Part shown: positions 1 to 7,933 of the stretch, one piece after another
Position numbering within the stretch: the stretch's first letter is position 1
How the letters are laid out: each line of letters opens with the position of its first letter
NCBI RefSeq assembly: GCF_025965855.1
Contig: NZ_JAOPWB010000338.1
Span: forward strand, 1 to 47,385
Origin: Mycobacterium sp.
Lineage (GTDB): Bacteria > Actinomycetota > Actinomycetes > Mycobacteriales > Mycobacteriaceae
DNA: 47,385 nt
Direction: 5' to 3'
Made by a program: the position numbers and the translations under genes
The notes under the pieces: model-generated
What the model was told of the DNA's origin: nothing
The model's input: only the letters and a program-made list of their open reading frames with translations
Databases searched by the model: none

Positions 1-16
1 GGAGACCACGGTGATC

Positions 17-241
17 TCACGGCGTGCCAGGTTTGTTGACACGCACGATGGGGCTGTCCCCAGTCTCGCCGAGGGCCTGTTGCCCCGCCTTCTGCGATCG
101 CCGCACGAGCGGGTCAAGCGAGGTGTCCGACAGCGCCGCGGCGGTTGTGTCGCGCGCCGAGACTGTGGCGAGCACATGATCGATGCCCTCGTCGTTGAGA
201 CGAGTCGATTGGTCGAAGAGCATTTCCCGAACGCCATGTAG
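17..241 (-). pseudogene. DsbA-family / mycothiol nitroreductase-like fragment
   Basis: A minus-strand reading frame ends at 17. Its last 60 or so residues resemble the middle of the Rv2466c-type DsbA-fold mycothiol-dependent nitroreductase family: an acidic helix, then RRSQKAGQQALGETGDSP and VRVN, matching the family pattern R-S-x-x-A-G-x-x-A-V-G-E-x-x-G-T-P followed by an h-h-V-N strand. The catalytic CPWC-containing N-terminal half and the C-terminal helices are absent, and the frame stops straight after the V-N strand, so this is a relic and not a working oxidoreductase. It lies in a gene-poor, transposon-marked stretch at the window edge. The assignment rests on a short remembered motif and is tentative. 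Confidence 0.35.
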
Positions 242-1036
242 GCATCGGGCAGACCGGCCGAGCCCACGTCGGGATCGGTGACATGCATCTGGTTTAGACA
301 GTATCCATCCGGGTGGGTCCAGTTCCGTCGCAACGCGTCCTGTACTCTCCGACCAGCGCGAATTGAGCCTAAGAGATGCGATGGGTGCTAATGCCGATCT
401 CGAGCAGAGCAGGGTCGAGGTGTTCCAGGCTGCCGATTGGCTGACCTGTGTTGTCGGAAACCTCGGTGGTGGTCTCGCTCGAAGACGACATTCCGTACTG
501 CGGGGGATCCGAACTCATCGAGCGGATGGAAGCCGCCATTACGCGCGACCGAGGACCAATCGATGTGGCGGGGGCCGCGCTTATTCTGGACGGACAGCGC
601 TCAAGACCTTCGACAGCTAAAGGCCTCCGTCCTAAAGGGTTTCAAGGCGGCCTCCGGGTCAGAGCCTCGACGGCAGATGTCGGTCGACAACATCACATAC
701 GACGTCTGGCCACTCTAGAACGCAACTTACGTTCTGATATGGGGAGCATTCTGTCAAGTGGGCAGGGTGAAGCGGCGGCCACAACCGTCGCTGGGCCGCC
801 GCTTCATTGACCAGATGAGTCGGTGGGGATGTCGAGCGTGTCGTATCGACGCATGTCAGTTCTGATATTCGCGGGTTGGCTACCGCAGGACGGTACTTTC
901 GAGTCGGAGCGGACCGCTGGTCTAGGGATCGAGCGTTATCGGTTGCGGGGCAACGTGATTGCTCATAGAACGGACGCGGGTCACTCCCAGACGCTTGCCG
1001 ACACCTCGGTGATGTCATCTGGACATCTATGGGCAC
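242..1036. other. Gene-poor decayed stretch
   Basis: About 800 bases with short overlapping open frames on both strands, none with a domain I recognise or a convincing ribosome binding site. GC content is visibly lower in parts (for example around 700-760 and 820-1030) than in the flanking backbone. The only clear structure is the hairpin at 769-805. It probably holds the eroded remains of accessory genes brought in with, or broken by, the neighbouring IS110 element. Confidence 0.5.
769..805. terminator. Perfect 12-bp hairpin, terminator-like
   Basis: GAAGCGGCGGCC at 769-780 is matched exactly by GGCCGCCGCTTC at 794-805, leaving a 13-nt loop. No U-tract follows on either strand, which is common for mycobacterial terminators. 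It could equally be the end of a lost mobile element or a protein-binding palindrome. Confidence 0.45.
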
Positions 1037-1696
1037 CTATTCGTCGAGGACGGCCAACGACCAGCACCAGCCGGCGAGTTCACGGGCGATCGCGGCGTTG
1101 GCGCTCACGGAACGTTTCTTGCGCTCGTCGAAACGGGCCCACCGGGCATGTAGTCGCCGGTTGGCTGCCTGCCCCCGCCCTCGGGCTGCCGGGGACGCCG
1201 TTTCCCACCGTCGCCGCAAATGGCGCCCCGGTCGATAGGGCGGCCGGTGATGCCAGGCCGCCTCGATCAGCAGTCGGCGGGCATGGCTGTTGCCGGTCTT
1301 AGTAACCCCACCCTGAGAGCGGGTTGCCCCCGAGGAGCACTCGGTGGGCACCAACCCGAGATAGGCGCCGATGGAGCGGCCCGACAGCCGCTGCCACTCG
1401 CCCATCTCGGTGGCCAGCCCGAACGCCGTCAGCGTCGAAACCCCCCGCAGGCACCCCAACCGGGTCACCACCGGGGTGAACACTGAATCGGCGGCCATCT
1501 CGACGATCGCCTCATCGAGGCGGTCGCGGCGGTCAACGGTGGCCAGCATCGCATCAAAGGCAGCATCGTAGGCCAGCTGTAAACCAGCACTGTCGAACCG
1601 GTGCATCCGAAGCCATAGTTCGTGTTTCTTGCTCCACGCCTCGCCGCCGCAGTAGACGATCCCGTGCCGCAACAACAGCTTTGACAACCGGTGTGA
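1037..1696 (-). pseudogene. IS110-family transposase, C-terminal remnant
   Basis: The frame encodes the C-terminal part of an IS110/IS116/IS902 transposase. It starts inside the family at HRLSKLLLRHGIVY and continues through the transposase_20 region (LGCLRGVSTLTAFGLA, SGRSIGAYLGLVP, GGVTKTGNSHARRLL) to the usual ending ELAGWCWSLAVLDE. The N-terminal RuvC-like DEDD catalytic domain, roughly 130-150 residues, is missing, so the protein cannot catalyse transposition. The open frame runs on to an ATG-like start at 1750, but residues beyond about 1696 are not transposase sequence. The break lies only about 80 bp from the start of cyp130, so the element or a deletion has replaced whatever preceded that gene. 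Confidence 0.85.
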
Positions 1697-1778
1697 ATCG
1701 ACAAATGGAACTGAACGTAATGTACGACAGCCCTGACCCACGGTTGACATCCCCGCTGAAATGCCTTAGACATAAGAC

Positions 1779-3020
1779 ATGTTGCCAGCAACGTCTCACG
1801 GTTTTCGGCTGGCCGCGGCCGAGACCTGGCCCAATCCCTGGCCGATGTATCGCGCGCTGCGCGACCACGACCCGGTGCACCACGTCGTCCCCGATGGCCG
1901 GCCCGACCGCGATTACTACGTGCTGTCCCGGCACGCCGACGTCTGGGCGGCCGCGCGCGACCACGAGACGTTCTCCTCCGCGCAGGGGCTGACCGTGGAG
2001 TACGGCGAGCTGGAGATCATTGGGCTGCAGGACAATCCACCGTTTGTGATGCAGGATCCCCCGGTGCACACCGAATTTCGCAAGCTGGTGTCGCGCGGTT
2101 TCACGCCGCGTCAGGTCGAGGCGATAGAGCCCAAGGTGCGCGAGTTCGTCGTCGAGCGCATCGAGAAGCTGCGCGCCGACGGCGGCGGCGACATCGTCAC
2201 CGAGCTTTTCAAGCCGCTGCCGTCGATGGTCGTCGCCCACTATCTCGGTGTGCCCGAGGAAGACCGGGCGCAGTTCGACGGCTGGACGCAGGCGATCGTC
2301 GCTGCGAATACGGCCGACGGCGGCGTTGGCGGCGCGCTGGGAACCGCCGGCGATGCGGTCGGATCGATGATGGCCTACTTCACCGGGCTGGTCGAGCGGC
2401 GCCGAACCGAACCCGAGGACGACACGATCTCGCATTTGGTGGCGGCCGGAGTGGGCGGCAGGGATGTCGCTGACGACACCGTCAGCGGGACGCTGTCGGT
2501 GCTGGCGTTCACGTTCACGATGGTCACCGGCGGCAACGACACCGTCACCGGAATGCTCGGCGGCTCAGTGCCTTTGCTGTACGAGCGGCCGGATCAGCGA
2601 CGGCTTATGGCTGACGGCCCGGGGTTGATCCCCGACGCGGTCGAGGAGCTGCTGCGGCTGACGTCGCCGGTGCAGGGCCTGGCGCGCACGACCACCCGCG
2701 ACGTCACGATCGGCGACACCACCGTCCCGGCCGGTCGCAAGGTCTTGCTGCTGTACGGGTCGGCCAACCGTGACGAACGCCAATACGGCTCGGATGCAGG
2801 CGAACTCGACGTGAGGCGCTGCCCCCGTAACATCCTGACCTTCAGCCACGGCGCACACCACTGCCTGGGGGCGGCCGCGGCCCGGATGCAATCGCGGGTC
2901 GCGCTGACCGAATTGCTGTCCCGTTGCCCGGATTTCGAGGTGGATGAGTCCGGGATCGTCTGGTCGGGTGGCAGCTATGTGCGCCGGCCGCTGTCGGTGC
3001 CGATACGAGTGAATTCCTGA
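1779..3020 (+). CDS. cyp130: Cytochrome P450 CYP130
   Basis: A 413-residue bacterial P450 very close to M. tuberculosis CYP130 (Rv1256c). The I-helix segment TMVTGGNDTVT is near residues 248-258, the ExxR motif is E290-LL-R293, and the haem loop FSHGAHHCLG places the thiolate ligand at Cys362. The enzyme would be a soluble monooxygenase needing a ferredoxin and reductase, neither of which is nearby; its natural substrate is unknown. The ATG at 1779 gives an N-terminus matching the family (AAAETWPNPWPMYRALRDHDPVHH without the last residues). The stop TGA overlaps the ATG of the TetR gene by one base (TGATG), so the two are probably co-transcribed. The usual upstream region has been replaced by an IS110 remnant ending less than 90 bp away, and I see no clear -10 box or Shine-Dalgarno sequence. 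Confidence 0.95.
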   Translation: MLPATSHGFRLAAAETWPNPWPMYRALRDHDPVHHVVPDGRPDRDYYVLSRHADVWAAARDHETFSSAQGLTVEYGELEIIGLQDNPPFVMQDPPVHTEFRKLVSRGFTPRQVEAIEPKVREFVVERIEKLRADGGGDIVTELFKPLPSMVVAHYLGVPEEDRAQFDGWTQAIVAANTADGGVGGALGTAGDAVGSMMAYFTGLVERRRTEPEDDTISHLVAAGVGGRDVADDTVSGTLSVLAFTFTMVTGGNDTVTGMLGGSVPLLYERPDQRRLMADGPGLIPDAVEELLRLTSPVQGLARTTTRDVTIGDTTVPAGRKVLLLYGSANRDERQYGSDAGELDVRRCPRNILTFSHGAHHCLGAAAARMQSRVALTELLSRCPDFEVDESGIVWSGGSYVRRPLSVPIRVNS

Positions 3021-3601
3021 TGCCCGGTAATGACTGGCTGGCCGCGCGCCGCGGCGAGGTGGCGGTGGACCGGATACTCGACGCGGCCGAGGAGCTCTAC
3101 ACGCGGCGGGACCAGGCCTCCATCGGCATGAACGAGATAGCCAGGGCCGCGGGCTGTTCCCGCGCGACGCTGTACCGGTATTTCGAGAACCGTGAGGCGC
3201 TGCGGACCGCCTACGTGCACCGCGAGACGCGCCGGCTCAGCCGCGCGATCGCCGACGAGATCGACGGCACTGAGGACCCGCGCGAACGGTTGGTCGTAAG
3301 CGTCACCGCCGCGTTGCGGATGGTTCGCGAAAGCCCGGCGCTGTCAGCATGGTTCGCCGTCAGCCGGCCGCCGATCGGCGGCGAGCTCGCCGAACACTCC
3401 GAGGTGATCACCGCGATGGCCGCCGCCTTCGTCCACTCGCTCGGCCCGGAAGACGCCGCCGTCGTCGAGCGCCGGGCCCGTTGGGTGGTGCGGGTGCTCA
3501 CGTCGCTGCTGATGTACCCCGGCCGGGACGACGCCGACGAGCGGGCGATGATCGAGGACTTCGTGGTCCCGATCGTGACGCCGGTCGCCGCCCGGGGCTA
3601 G
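3020..3601 (+). CDS. TetR-family regulator (Rv1255c-like)
   Basis: A 193-residue one-component repressor. The N-terminal helix-turn-helix lies near residues 35-56 (MNEIARAAGCSRATLYRYF), followed by the usual conserved helix 4 (ENREALRTAYV) and an all-helical ligand-binding/dimerisation half with no recognisable signature. It starts on the last base of the cyp130 stop codon, and this P450-TetR pair is conserved in M. tuberculosis (Rv1256c-Rv1255c). Control of cyp130 and itself is the simplest inference, although I could not see an obvious palindromic operator in the disturbed region before cyp130. Confidence 0.9.
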   Translation: MPGNDWLAARRGEVAVDRILDAAEELYTRRDQASIGMNEIARAAGCSRATLYRYFENREALRTAYVHRETRRLSRAIADEIDGTEDPRERLVVSVTAALRMVRESPALSAWFAVSRPPIGGELAEHSEVITAMAAAFVHSLGPEDAAVVERRARWVVRVLTSLLMYPGRDDADERAMIEDFVVPIVTPVAARG

Positions 3602-3654
3602 TTCGTCACATCTGCCACACCAGTCTCCGGACAGGACCACAATCCGTTGCGCCC

Positions 3655-3712
3655 GCCTCTCAGCGACAATCAGCCGAGTTGGTGCCGCACACCCGAATTG
3701 TCGCTGAGAGGC
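3655..3712. repeat. Perfect 16-bp inverted repeat between convergent genes
   Basis: GCCTCTCAGCGACAAT at 3655-3670 recurs as its exact reverse complement ATTGTCGCTGAGAGGC at 3697-3712, with 26 nt between. It sits between the stops of the TetR gene (+) and the acyltransferase gene (-), the place for a bidirectional terminator. The long mixed-composition arms and wide loop would also fit a dispersed palindromic repeat. Confidence 0.7.
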
Positions 3713-3763
3713 AGGCAAAAGGTCAGCCGCAGGAGTCCCGCCATCCCCTTCGGCGGCCGCCAC

Positions 3764-4906
3764 CTAGCCGTCCTTGACCCGCGTGAAACGGTGCAAGAGC
3801 CACGCAAGCGGGATGGTCACTGCCATCGTCGCGACGAATAGGTACCCCATCGAGCCTGTGTAGACGTGCGCCCGGACGATATACACCATCGCGAATTCCA
3901 TTGTTATGAGATGGATCAGGAAGATCTCATAGGAGATCTCGCCCAGCCAGACCATCGGCCGGCTGGCCAGCAACCGCGAATACGAACCGTGATCACCCAG
4001 CGCCAGCGGCGCCACCGCGAGCGCGGCGATCACGGCATAGAAAACGGTCTTGAATATGGCCTGGCTCAGCGTCGCGGGCGACGTCGTGGGAGCGCCGGCG
4101 ATCGGCGTGGAGACGATGAAATAACAGATGATCGCCAGCGGTATGGCCATGAACGCGTAGCAGCGCACTTTCATCGCCTGCAGCACGGCCAGCGCCATGC
4201 CCGCCAGGAACCAGGCCAGATAGGTCGGCAGCCACAGCCGCGCGCCGTCGGGGAACCAGTGATCGGCGTGCACCAGGATCAACCACGCCGGGCTGATCAG
4301 CATCATCGCGGCCAGGGCGGCCAGCATCAAATTCGGCTGCCATCGCCGTCGGGAGATCACCACCAGTAGCAGGTATGCCAGGAACGGCAGCGCCACGTAG
4401 AAGGCGCCCTCGACGGCCAGGCTCCACATCTGCGTCAGGCCCTGGTGCAGGTACTTGCCGAGGTAGCCGTTGCAGTAGATCTGCGTCAGCGTGAGGTTTC
4501 GCACCAGTCCCAGCCACGTGTGCCCGGGGTTGGGTCCGGCCTCGCGGAAGTGGTACAGCACGTAGGCGAACAGCACGGTGATGACGTAGGCGGGCATGAT
4601 GCGCCGAACCCGGTGCCGCGCATAGCGGCTCAGCGACGGCGGCGGGCCGCCGGTGGCGGCCGATTTCAACCAGGGGCGAAACAGCAGGAAACCGGACAGC
4701 ACGAAGAAGATCGGCACGCCGATCTCCAGCCGGGAGCCGACCAGGCCCCAATAGCCGTGGGTGTACTTGCCGGTGGTGTAGGCCGCATGGGTGCCGACGA
4801 CGGTTAGCGCGGCGACCGCGCGGATACCGGTCAGCGATGAGACGCGGTCGACGTGGGCGACCTGCTCCAGTCCGCCTTGGGCGTCCCGTTCCTCGGAGAG
4901 GGTCAT
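3764..4906 (-). CDS. Acyltransferase 3 family membrane protein (Rv1254-like)
   Basis: A 380-residue integral membrane acyltransferase of the AT3 family, which acylates cell-surface sugars or lipids. The N-terminal family motif is visible (SLTGIRAVAALTVVGTHAA near residues 24-42, with the conserved Arg and His), as is the second motif FFVLSGFLLFRPW. About ten hydrophobic segments follow to the C-terminus. The ATG at 4906 overlaps the deaD stop in an ATGA arrangement, so translation is coupled to that of deaD, as in M. tuberculosis (Rv1253-Rv1254). The acyl donor and acceptor cannot be told from sequence. The length matches the family and nothing looks broken. Confidence 0.92.
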   Translation of the reverse strand: MTLSEERDAQGGLEQVAHVDRVSSLTGIRAVAALTVVGTHAAYTTGKYTHGYWGLVGSRLEIGVPIFFVLSGFLLFRPWLKSAATGGPPPSLSRYARHRVRRIMPAYVITVLFAYVLYHFREAGPNPGHTWLGLVRNLTLTQIYCNGYLGKYLHQGLTQMWSLAVEGAFYVALPFLAYLLLVVISRRRWQPNLMLAALAAMMLISPAWLILVHADHWFPDGARLWLPTYLAWFLAGMALAVLQAMKVRCYAFMAIPLAIICYFIVSTPIAGAPTTSPATLSQAIFKTVFYAVIAALAVAPLALGDHGSYSRLLASRPMVWLGEISYEIFLIHLITMEFAMVYIVRAHVYTGSMGYLFVATMAVTIPLAWLLHRFTRVKDG

Positions 4907-6582
4907 TCGGCGTGTTTCCGGCGTGGTTTGGTCTTGTTGGGTGACCGGTCCGGCCGCAGGTCGATCAGCACGCCCGAGATGCGTGTCTGCTCAAGCTTCT
5001 TCAGTGTCGCTTTGGGCAGTTTGGCCGGCAGTTCCACCAGCGAGAAGTCCGGCCCGATGGCGATGTGGCCGAAATCGCTGCGATGCAGGCCCCCCTCGTT
5101 GGCGATGGCGCCGACGATCGCGCCGGGACCGATCTTGTGCCGTTTGCCCACGGAGATCCGATAGGTACTGAATGCTCTTGTCTGTCTTGGCTTTTCATGA
5201 TGTTCCTGACGTTCGCGCCGTTCGGGCGGCGGTTCGGGCGCCATCAAGAACGCCGCTCCGTCGCGGGACTGCAACGCCAGCGACGCGGCGATGTCGGCCA
5301 TCGGAACGTCGTGCTCGCGTTCGTAGTCCTGCACCAGCTTGCGGAAGAGGTCGATGCCGGGTCCGCCGAGGGTGTCGGTGATGGAATCGGCGAATTTTGC
5401 CACCCGCTGCGCGTTGACGTCTTCGACGGTCGGCAATTCGGCCTCGGTGAGCGTTTGCCGGGTTGCCTTTTCGATCGCCTTGAGCAGGTGGCGTTCCCGC
5501 GGGGAGACGAACAACAGGGCGGCTCCCGAACGCCCGGCCCTGCCGGTGCGTCCGATCCGGTGCACGTAGGACTCGGTGTCGTGCGGGATGTCGTAGTTGA
5601 GCACATGCGATATGCGCTCCACGTCCAGCCCCCGCGCGGCCACGTCGGTGGCGACCAGGATGTCGATGCCTTTGGCGCCGCCGCGTTTGAGTGCGGCGAT
5701 GGTCCGCTCGCGCTGGGCCTGCGGGATGTCGCCGTTGATGGCGGCCGCGGAAAACCCTCGGGCCCTGAGCTTTTCGGCGACCTCCTCGGTGGCCTGCTTG
5801 GTTCGGACAAAGACGATCATCGCCTCGAACGGCTCGACCTCCAGCACGCGGGTCAGTGCGTCCATCTTGCGCGGACCGGCCACCTGGATGTAGCGCTGCG
5901 AAATGTTCTCGGCGGTAGCGGTTTTCGCCTTGGAGGTGACTTCGAACGGATCGTGCAGATACTTTTTCGTGAGCTTGCGGATCGCCGGCGGCATGGTCGC
6001 CGAGAACAGGGCCACCTGTTTGTATTCCGGAGTGTCGGACAGGATGCGCTCGACGTCTTCGGCGAAACCCATGGTGAGCATCTCGTCGGCCTCGTCGAGC
6101 ACCAGGTAGTCAATCCGCGACAGGTCCAGTGTCCCGCGTTCGAGGTGGTCGATGACCCGGCCGGGCGTGCCGACCACCACCTGCGCGCCGCGCCTCAGCC
6201 CGGCCAGTTGCACGCCGTACGACGACCCGCCGTAGATCGGCAGCACGTTGATCTGCGGCAGATGGGCCCCGTAGCGGCTGAACGCCTCGGCCACCTGCAG
6301 GGCCAGCTCGCGGGTGGGGGCCAGCACCAGCGCTTGAGTTGTTTTGCTGGTGACGTCGATCTTGGACAGTTTCGGGATGGCGAAGGCCGAGGTCTTGCCG
6401 GTGCCGGTCGGGGCCAGCCCGTCGTCTTCGGTGCCCGCCATCAGCGGCGGGATCGTCGCCGCCTGGATGGCCGTCGGCGACTCGTAACCCACATCGGCGG
6501 TCGCCCGCAGGACCGCAGGGTGAATCTGCAGGTCGGCGAACGTCGGAGAGGCAGCCTCGGGCGGGCTGTCCGGGGAGGTCAT
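4903..6582 (-). CDS. deaD: DEAD-box ATP-dependent RNA helicase DeaD
   Basis: A 559-residue DEAD-box RNA helicase. The Q-motif region is at about 14-40, the P-loop APTGTGKT at 57-64, PTREL at 89-93, DEAD at 163-166, SAT in the sequence FSATMPP, and motif VI reads HRIGRTGRAGR. The C-terminal GPGAIVGAIANEGG segment is the RNA-binding DbpA-type domain of CsdA/DeaD proteins. It would unwind structured RNA in ribosome assembly and cold adaptation. The ATG at 6582 is chosen because the conserved family N-terminus begins there; the open frame continues upstream into lprE DNA without homology. The strand before the P-loop reads GTEDDGLAP where relatives have a hydrophobic GxDVVGLAQ, and FAIPK replaces FAIPM. 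The acyltransferase follows with a 4-bp overlap. Confidence 0.95.
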   Translation of the reverse strand: MTSPDSPPEAASPTFADLQIHPAVLRATADVGYESPTAIQAATIPPLMAGTEDDGLAPTGTGKTSAFAIPKLSKIDVTSKTTQALVLAPTRELALQVAEAFSRYGAHLPQINVLPIYGGSSYGVQLAGLRRGAQVVVGTPGRVIDHLERGTLDLSRIDYLVLDEADEMLTMGFAEDVERILSDTPEYKQVALFSATMPPAIRKLTKKYLHDPFEVTSKAKTATAENISQRYIQVAGPRKMDALTRVLEVEPFEAMIVFVRTKQATEEVAEKLRARGFSAAAINGDIPQAQRERTIAALKRGGAKGIDILVATDVAARGLDVERISHVLNYDIPHDTESYVHRIGRTGRAGRSGAALLFVSPRERHLLKAIEKATRQTLTEAELPTVEDVNAQRVAKFADSITDTLGGPGIDLFRKLVQDYEREHDVPMADIAASLALQSRDGAAFLMAPEPPPERRERQEHHEKPRQTRAFSTYRISVGKRHKIGPGAIVGAIANEGGLHRSDFGHIAIGPDFSLVELPAKLPKATLKKLEQTRISGVLIDLRPDRSPNKTKPRRKHAE

Positions 6583-6664
6583 CAGGACATGGAGTCTAGT
6601 GGTGATTTGTGAGGCCGGGTGCACCCGGCACCGCGCGGCCACGCCTGCCGCATCCATCGGCCGG

Positions 6665-7270
6665 ATGACGGTACGGTTTCGCGATGTGTGGTTGCTAGCT
6701 TGCCGTGCGCTGACGGGCGCGACCGTTGTCGCGTCGGCCTCCATTGCTTTGAGCGGCTGCGGTTCCGGAGACTCCACCGTCGCCAAGACACCGCAGGTAA
6801 CGACGACAACAGCGACCGCGTCGATCACCGCCCCCGCCACACCGAGCGCGACGTCCGGGATGGCCGCGCCCGGTAGCGCGCCGCCCGATCCGTGCGCGGT
6901 CAACCTCGCCTCCCCCACCATCGCGAAGGTGGTCTCCGAGCTGCCGCGCGATCCGCGCAGCCAGCAGCCCTGGAACCCCGAGCCGCTGGGCGGCAACTAC
7001 AACGAGTGCGCCCAGCTGTCGGCAGTGATCATCAAGGCCAACACCAACGCCGTCAGTCCGACCACCCGGGCGGTGCTGTTCCATCTCGGCCAGTTCATCC
7101 CGCAGGGGGTACCCGACACCTACGGGTTCAACGGCATCGACGCGTCGCAAACCACCGGCGACACCGTGGCGTTGACGTATCCCGGCGGGATCAACGGCCT
7201 CAACACCGATGTGCGGTTCCATTGGAACGGCAACGGGGTCGAGCTGATCGGTAACAATCCGGGCCACTGA
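6665..7270 (+). CDS. lprE: Lipoprotein LprE
   Basis: A 201-residue secreted lipoprotein. The signal peptide ends in the lipobox LSGC with the lipidated Cys at about 32, followed by a Thr/Ala/Pro-rich linker and a folded part with the landmarks DPCAVNLASPTIAKVV and YNECAQLSAVIIKANTN typical of Rv1252c (LprE). The domain resembles the LppP/LprE family. The ATG at 6665 is preferred because it directly precedes the signal peptide; frames from 6599 add a non-signal extension. It is divergent from deaD with about 80 bp between. The function is uncertain; M. tuberculosis LprE has been linked to modulation of innate immune signalling. One cysteine seen in M. tuberculosis (SQCTGD, from memory) is absent here (SQTTGD). 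Confidence 0.92.
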   Translation: MTVRFRDVWLLACRALTGATVVASASIALSGCGSGDSTVAKTPQVTTTTATASITAPATPSATSGMAAPGSAPPDPCAVNLASPTIAKVVSELPRDPRSQQPWNPEPLGGNYNECAQLSAVIIKANTNAVSPTTRAVLFHLGQFIPQGVPDTYGFNGIDASQTTGDTVALTYPGGINGLNTDVRFHWNGNGVELIGNNPGH

Positions 7271-7339
7271 CGCGCCGTTCCTGTTCGCGCGACCTGACGG
7301 TTCTGGCCGCGCTCAGATTGCGGCACGGGCTGCACTGCG

Positions 7340-7702
7340 TCAGCCGCTGACCATCAGCGGAAGCGAGATCACGCCGGGACCACCGGCGACGACGATCACC
7401 CAACGGCCATCGACGGGCATGGTGATCTCGACCGGGAAGTAGGCGAATCCGATTTCGCCGAGCATGGCTCCTTCGGGCATCTCGTAGGCAATGCGGAGCA
7501 GGTCGTCACCCGTCGGGGGCCAGATCTCAACGTCAACCCGGTGGTCCGGATCACCGGCCTCAGACTGTGTCAGCACGACCAGCAGAAACCTGGCCCACCG
7601 GTCCGGCCCGACGACGAATCGGGACAACACGCCACCGTTGACGTTCAGCTTGTTATTGACCACCGAGGCCGCTTCGGCGAGGAAGGCTCCGGTGACGATC
7701 AC
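7340..7702 (-). CDS. DUF6941-like conserved hypothetical protein
   Basis: A 120-residue soluble protein with the layout of DUF6941 proteins: an N-terminal strand-turn with a GKLN-like signature (here NNKLNVNGG), a middle beta-rich part (RWARFLLVVL, DVEIWPP) and a C-terminal G-rich strand pair. No catalytic residues are evident and its role is unknown. I start it at GTG 7702 because TAGCTT on the minus strand (7715-7710) lies seven bases before it, a leaderless arrangement; TTG 7705 is one codon upstream. It is convergent with lprE and divergent from the helicase gene. The family call is from overall pattern only. Confidence 0.65.
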   Translation of the reverse strand: MIVTGAFLAEAASVVNNKLNVNGGVLSRFVVGPDRWARFLLVVLTQSEAGDPDHRVDVEIWPPTGDDLLRIAYEMPEGAMLGEIGFAYFPVEITMPVDGRWVIVVAGGPGVISLPLMVSG

Positions 7703-7709
7703 CAAGCCG

Positions 7710-7715
7710 AAGCTA
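7710..7715 (-). promoter_or_regulatory. Leaderless -10 box for the DUF6941-like gene
   Basis: TAGCTT on the minus strand matches TANNNT and is seven bases upstream of GTG 7702, so transcription is predicted to begin at the start codon. Confidence 0.55.
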
Positions 7716-7920
7716 CCGCCTCATCGGCATGACCACGGGCTCGGGGTAGGGACCCGACGCAGCTGCGCGTGGGAGTTGGCCAGGTCCCTCGCCGCGCTTT
7801 GTTCCGGCGGCATGGATGACCACAGAATGCGGCCACGAGCGAAATTCCGTTTCTCGCCAGCCGTCTCGATCACCAACACGACCGGGGCGCGGCTAGCCGA
7901 ACCGTGTCGGCCCCCTCGCC

Positions 7921-7926
7921 TACAGT
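7921..7926 (+). promoter_or_regulatory. Leaderless -10 box for the helicase-nuclease gene
   Basis: TACAGT matches TANNNT, with seven bases before GTG 7934. This favours the inner GTG over GTG 7904 as the start. Confidence 0.6.
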
Positions 7927-7933
7927 TGCAGCT

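Noticed and set aside
5065..6612. A 515-codon open frame on the plus strand through deaD
   Set aside because: It is antisense to the strongly conserved DeaD helicase and has the His/Arg/Gly/Gln-rich look of GC-rich shadow frames.
6582..6996. Upstream extension of deaD to 6996
   Set aside because: It would lie antisense inside lprE, has no helicase homology, and the conserved N-terminus begins at ATG 6582.
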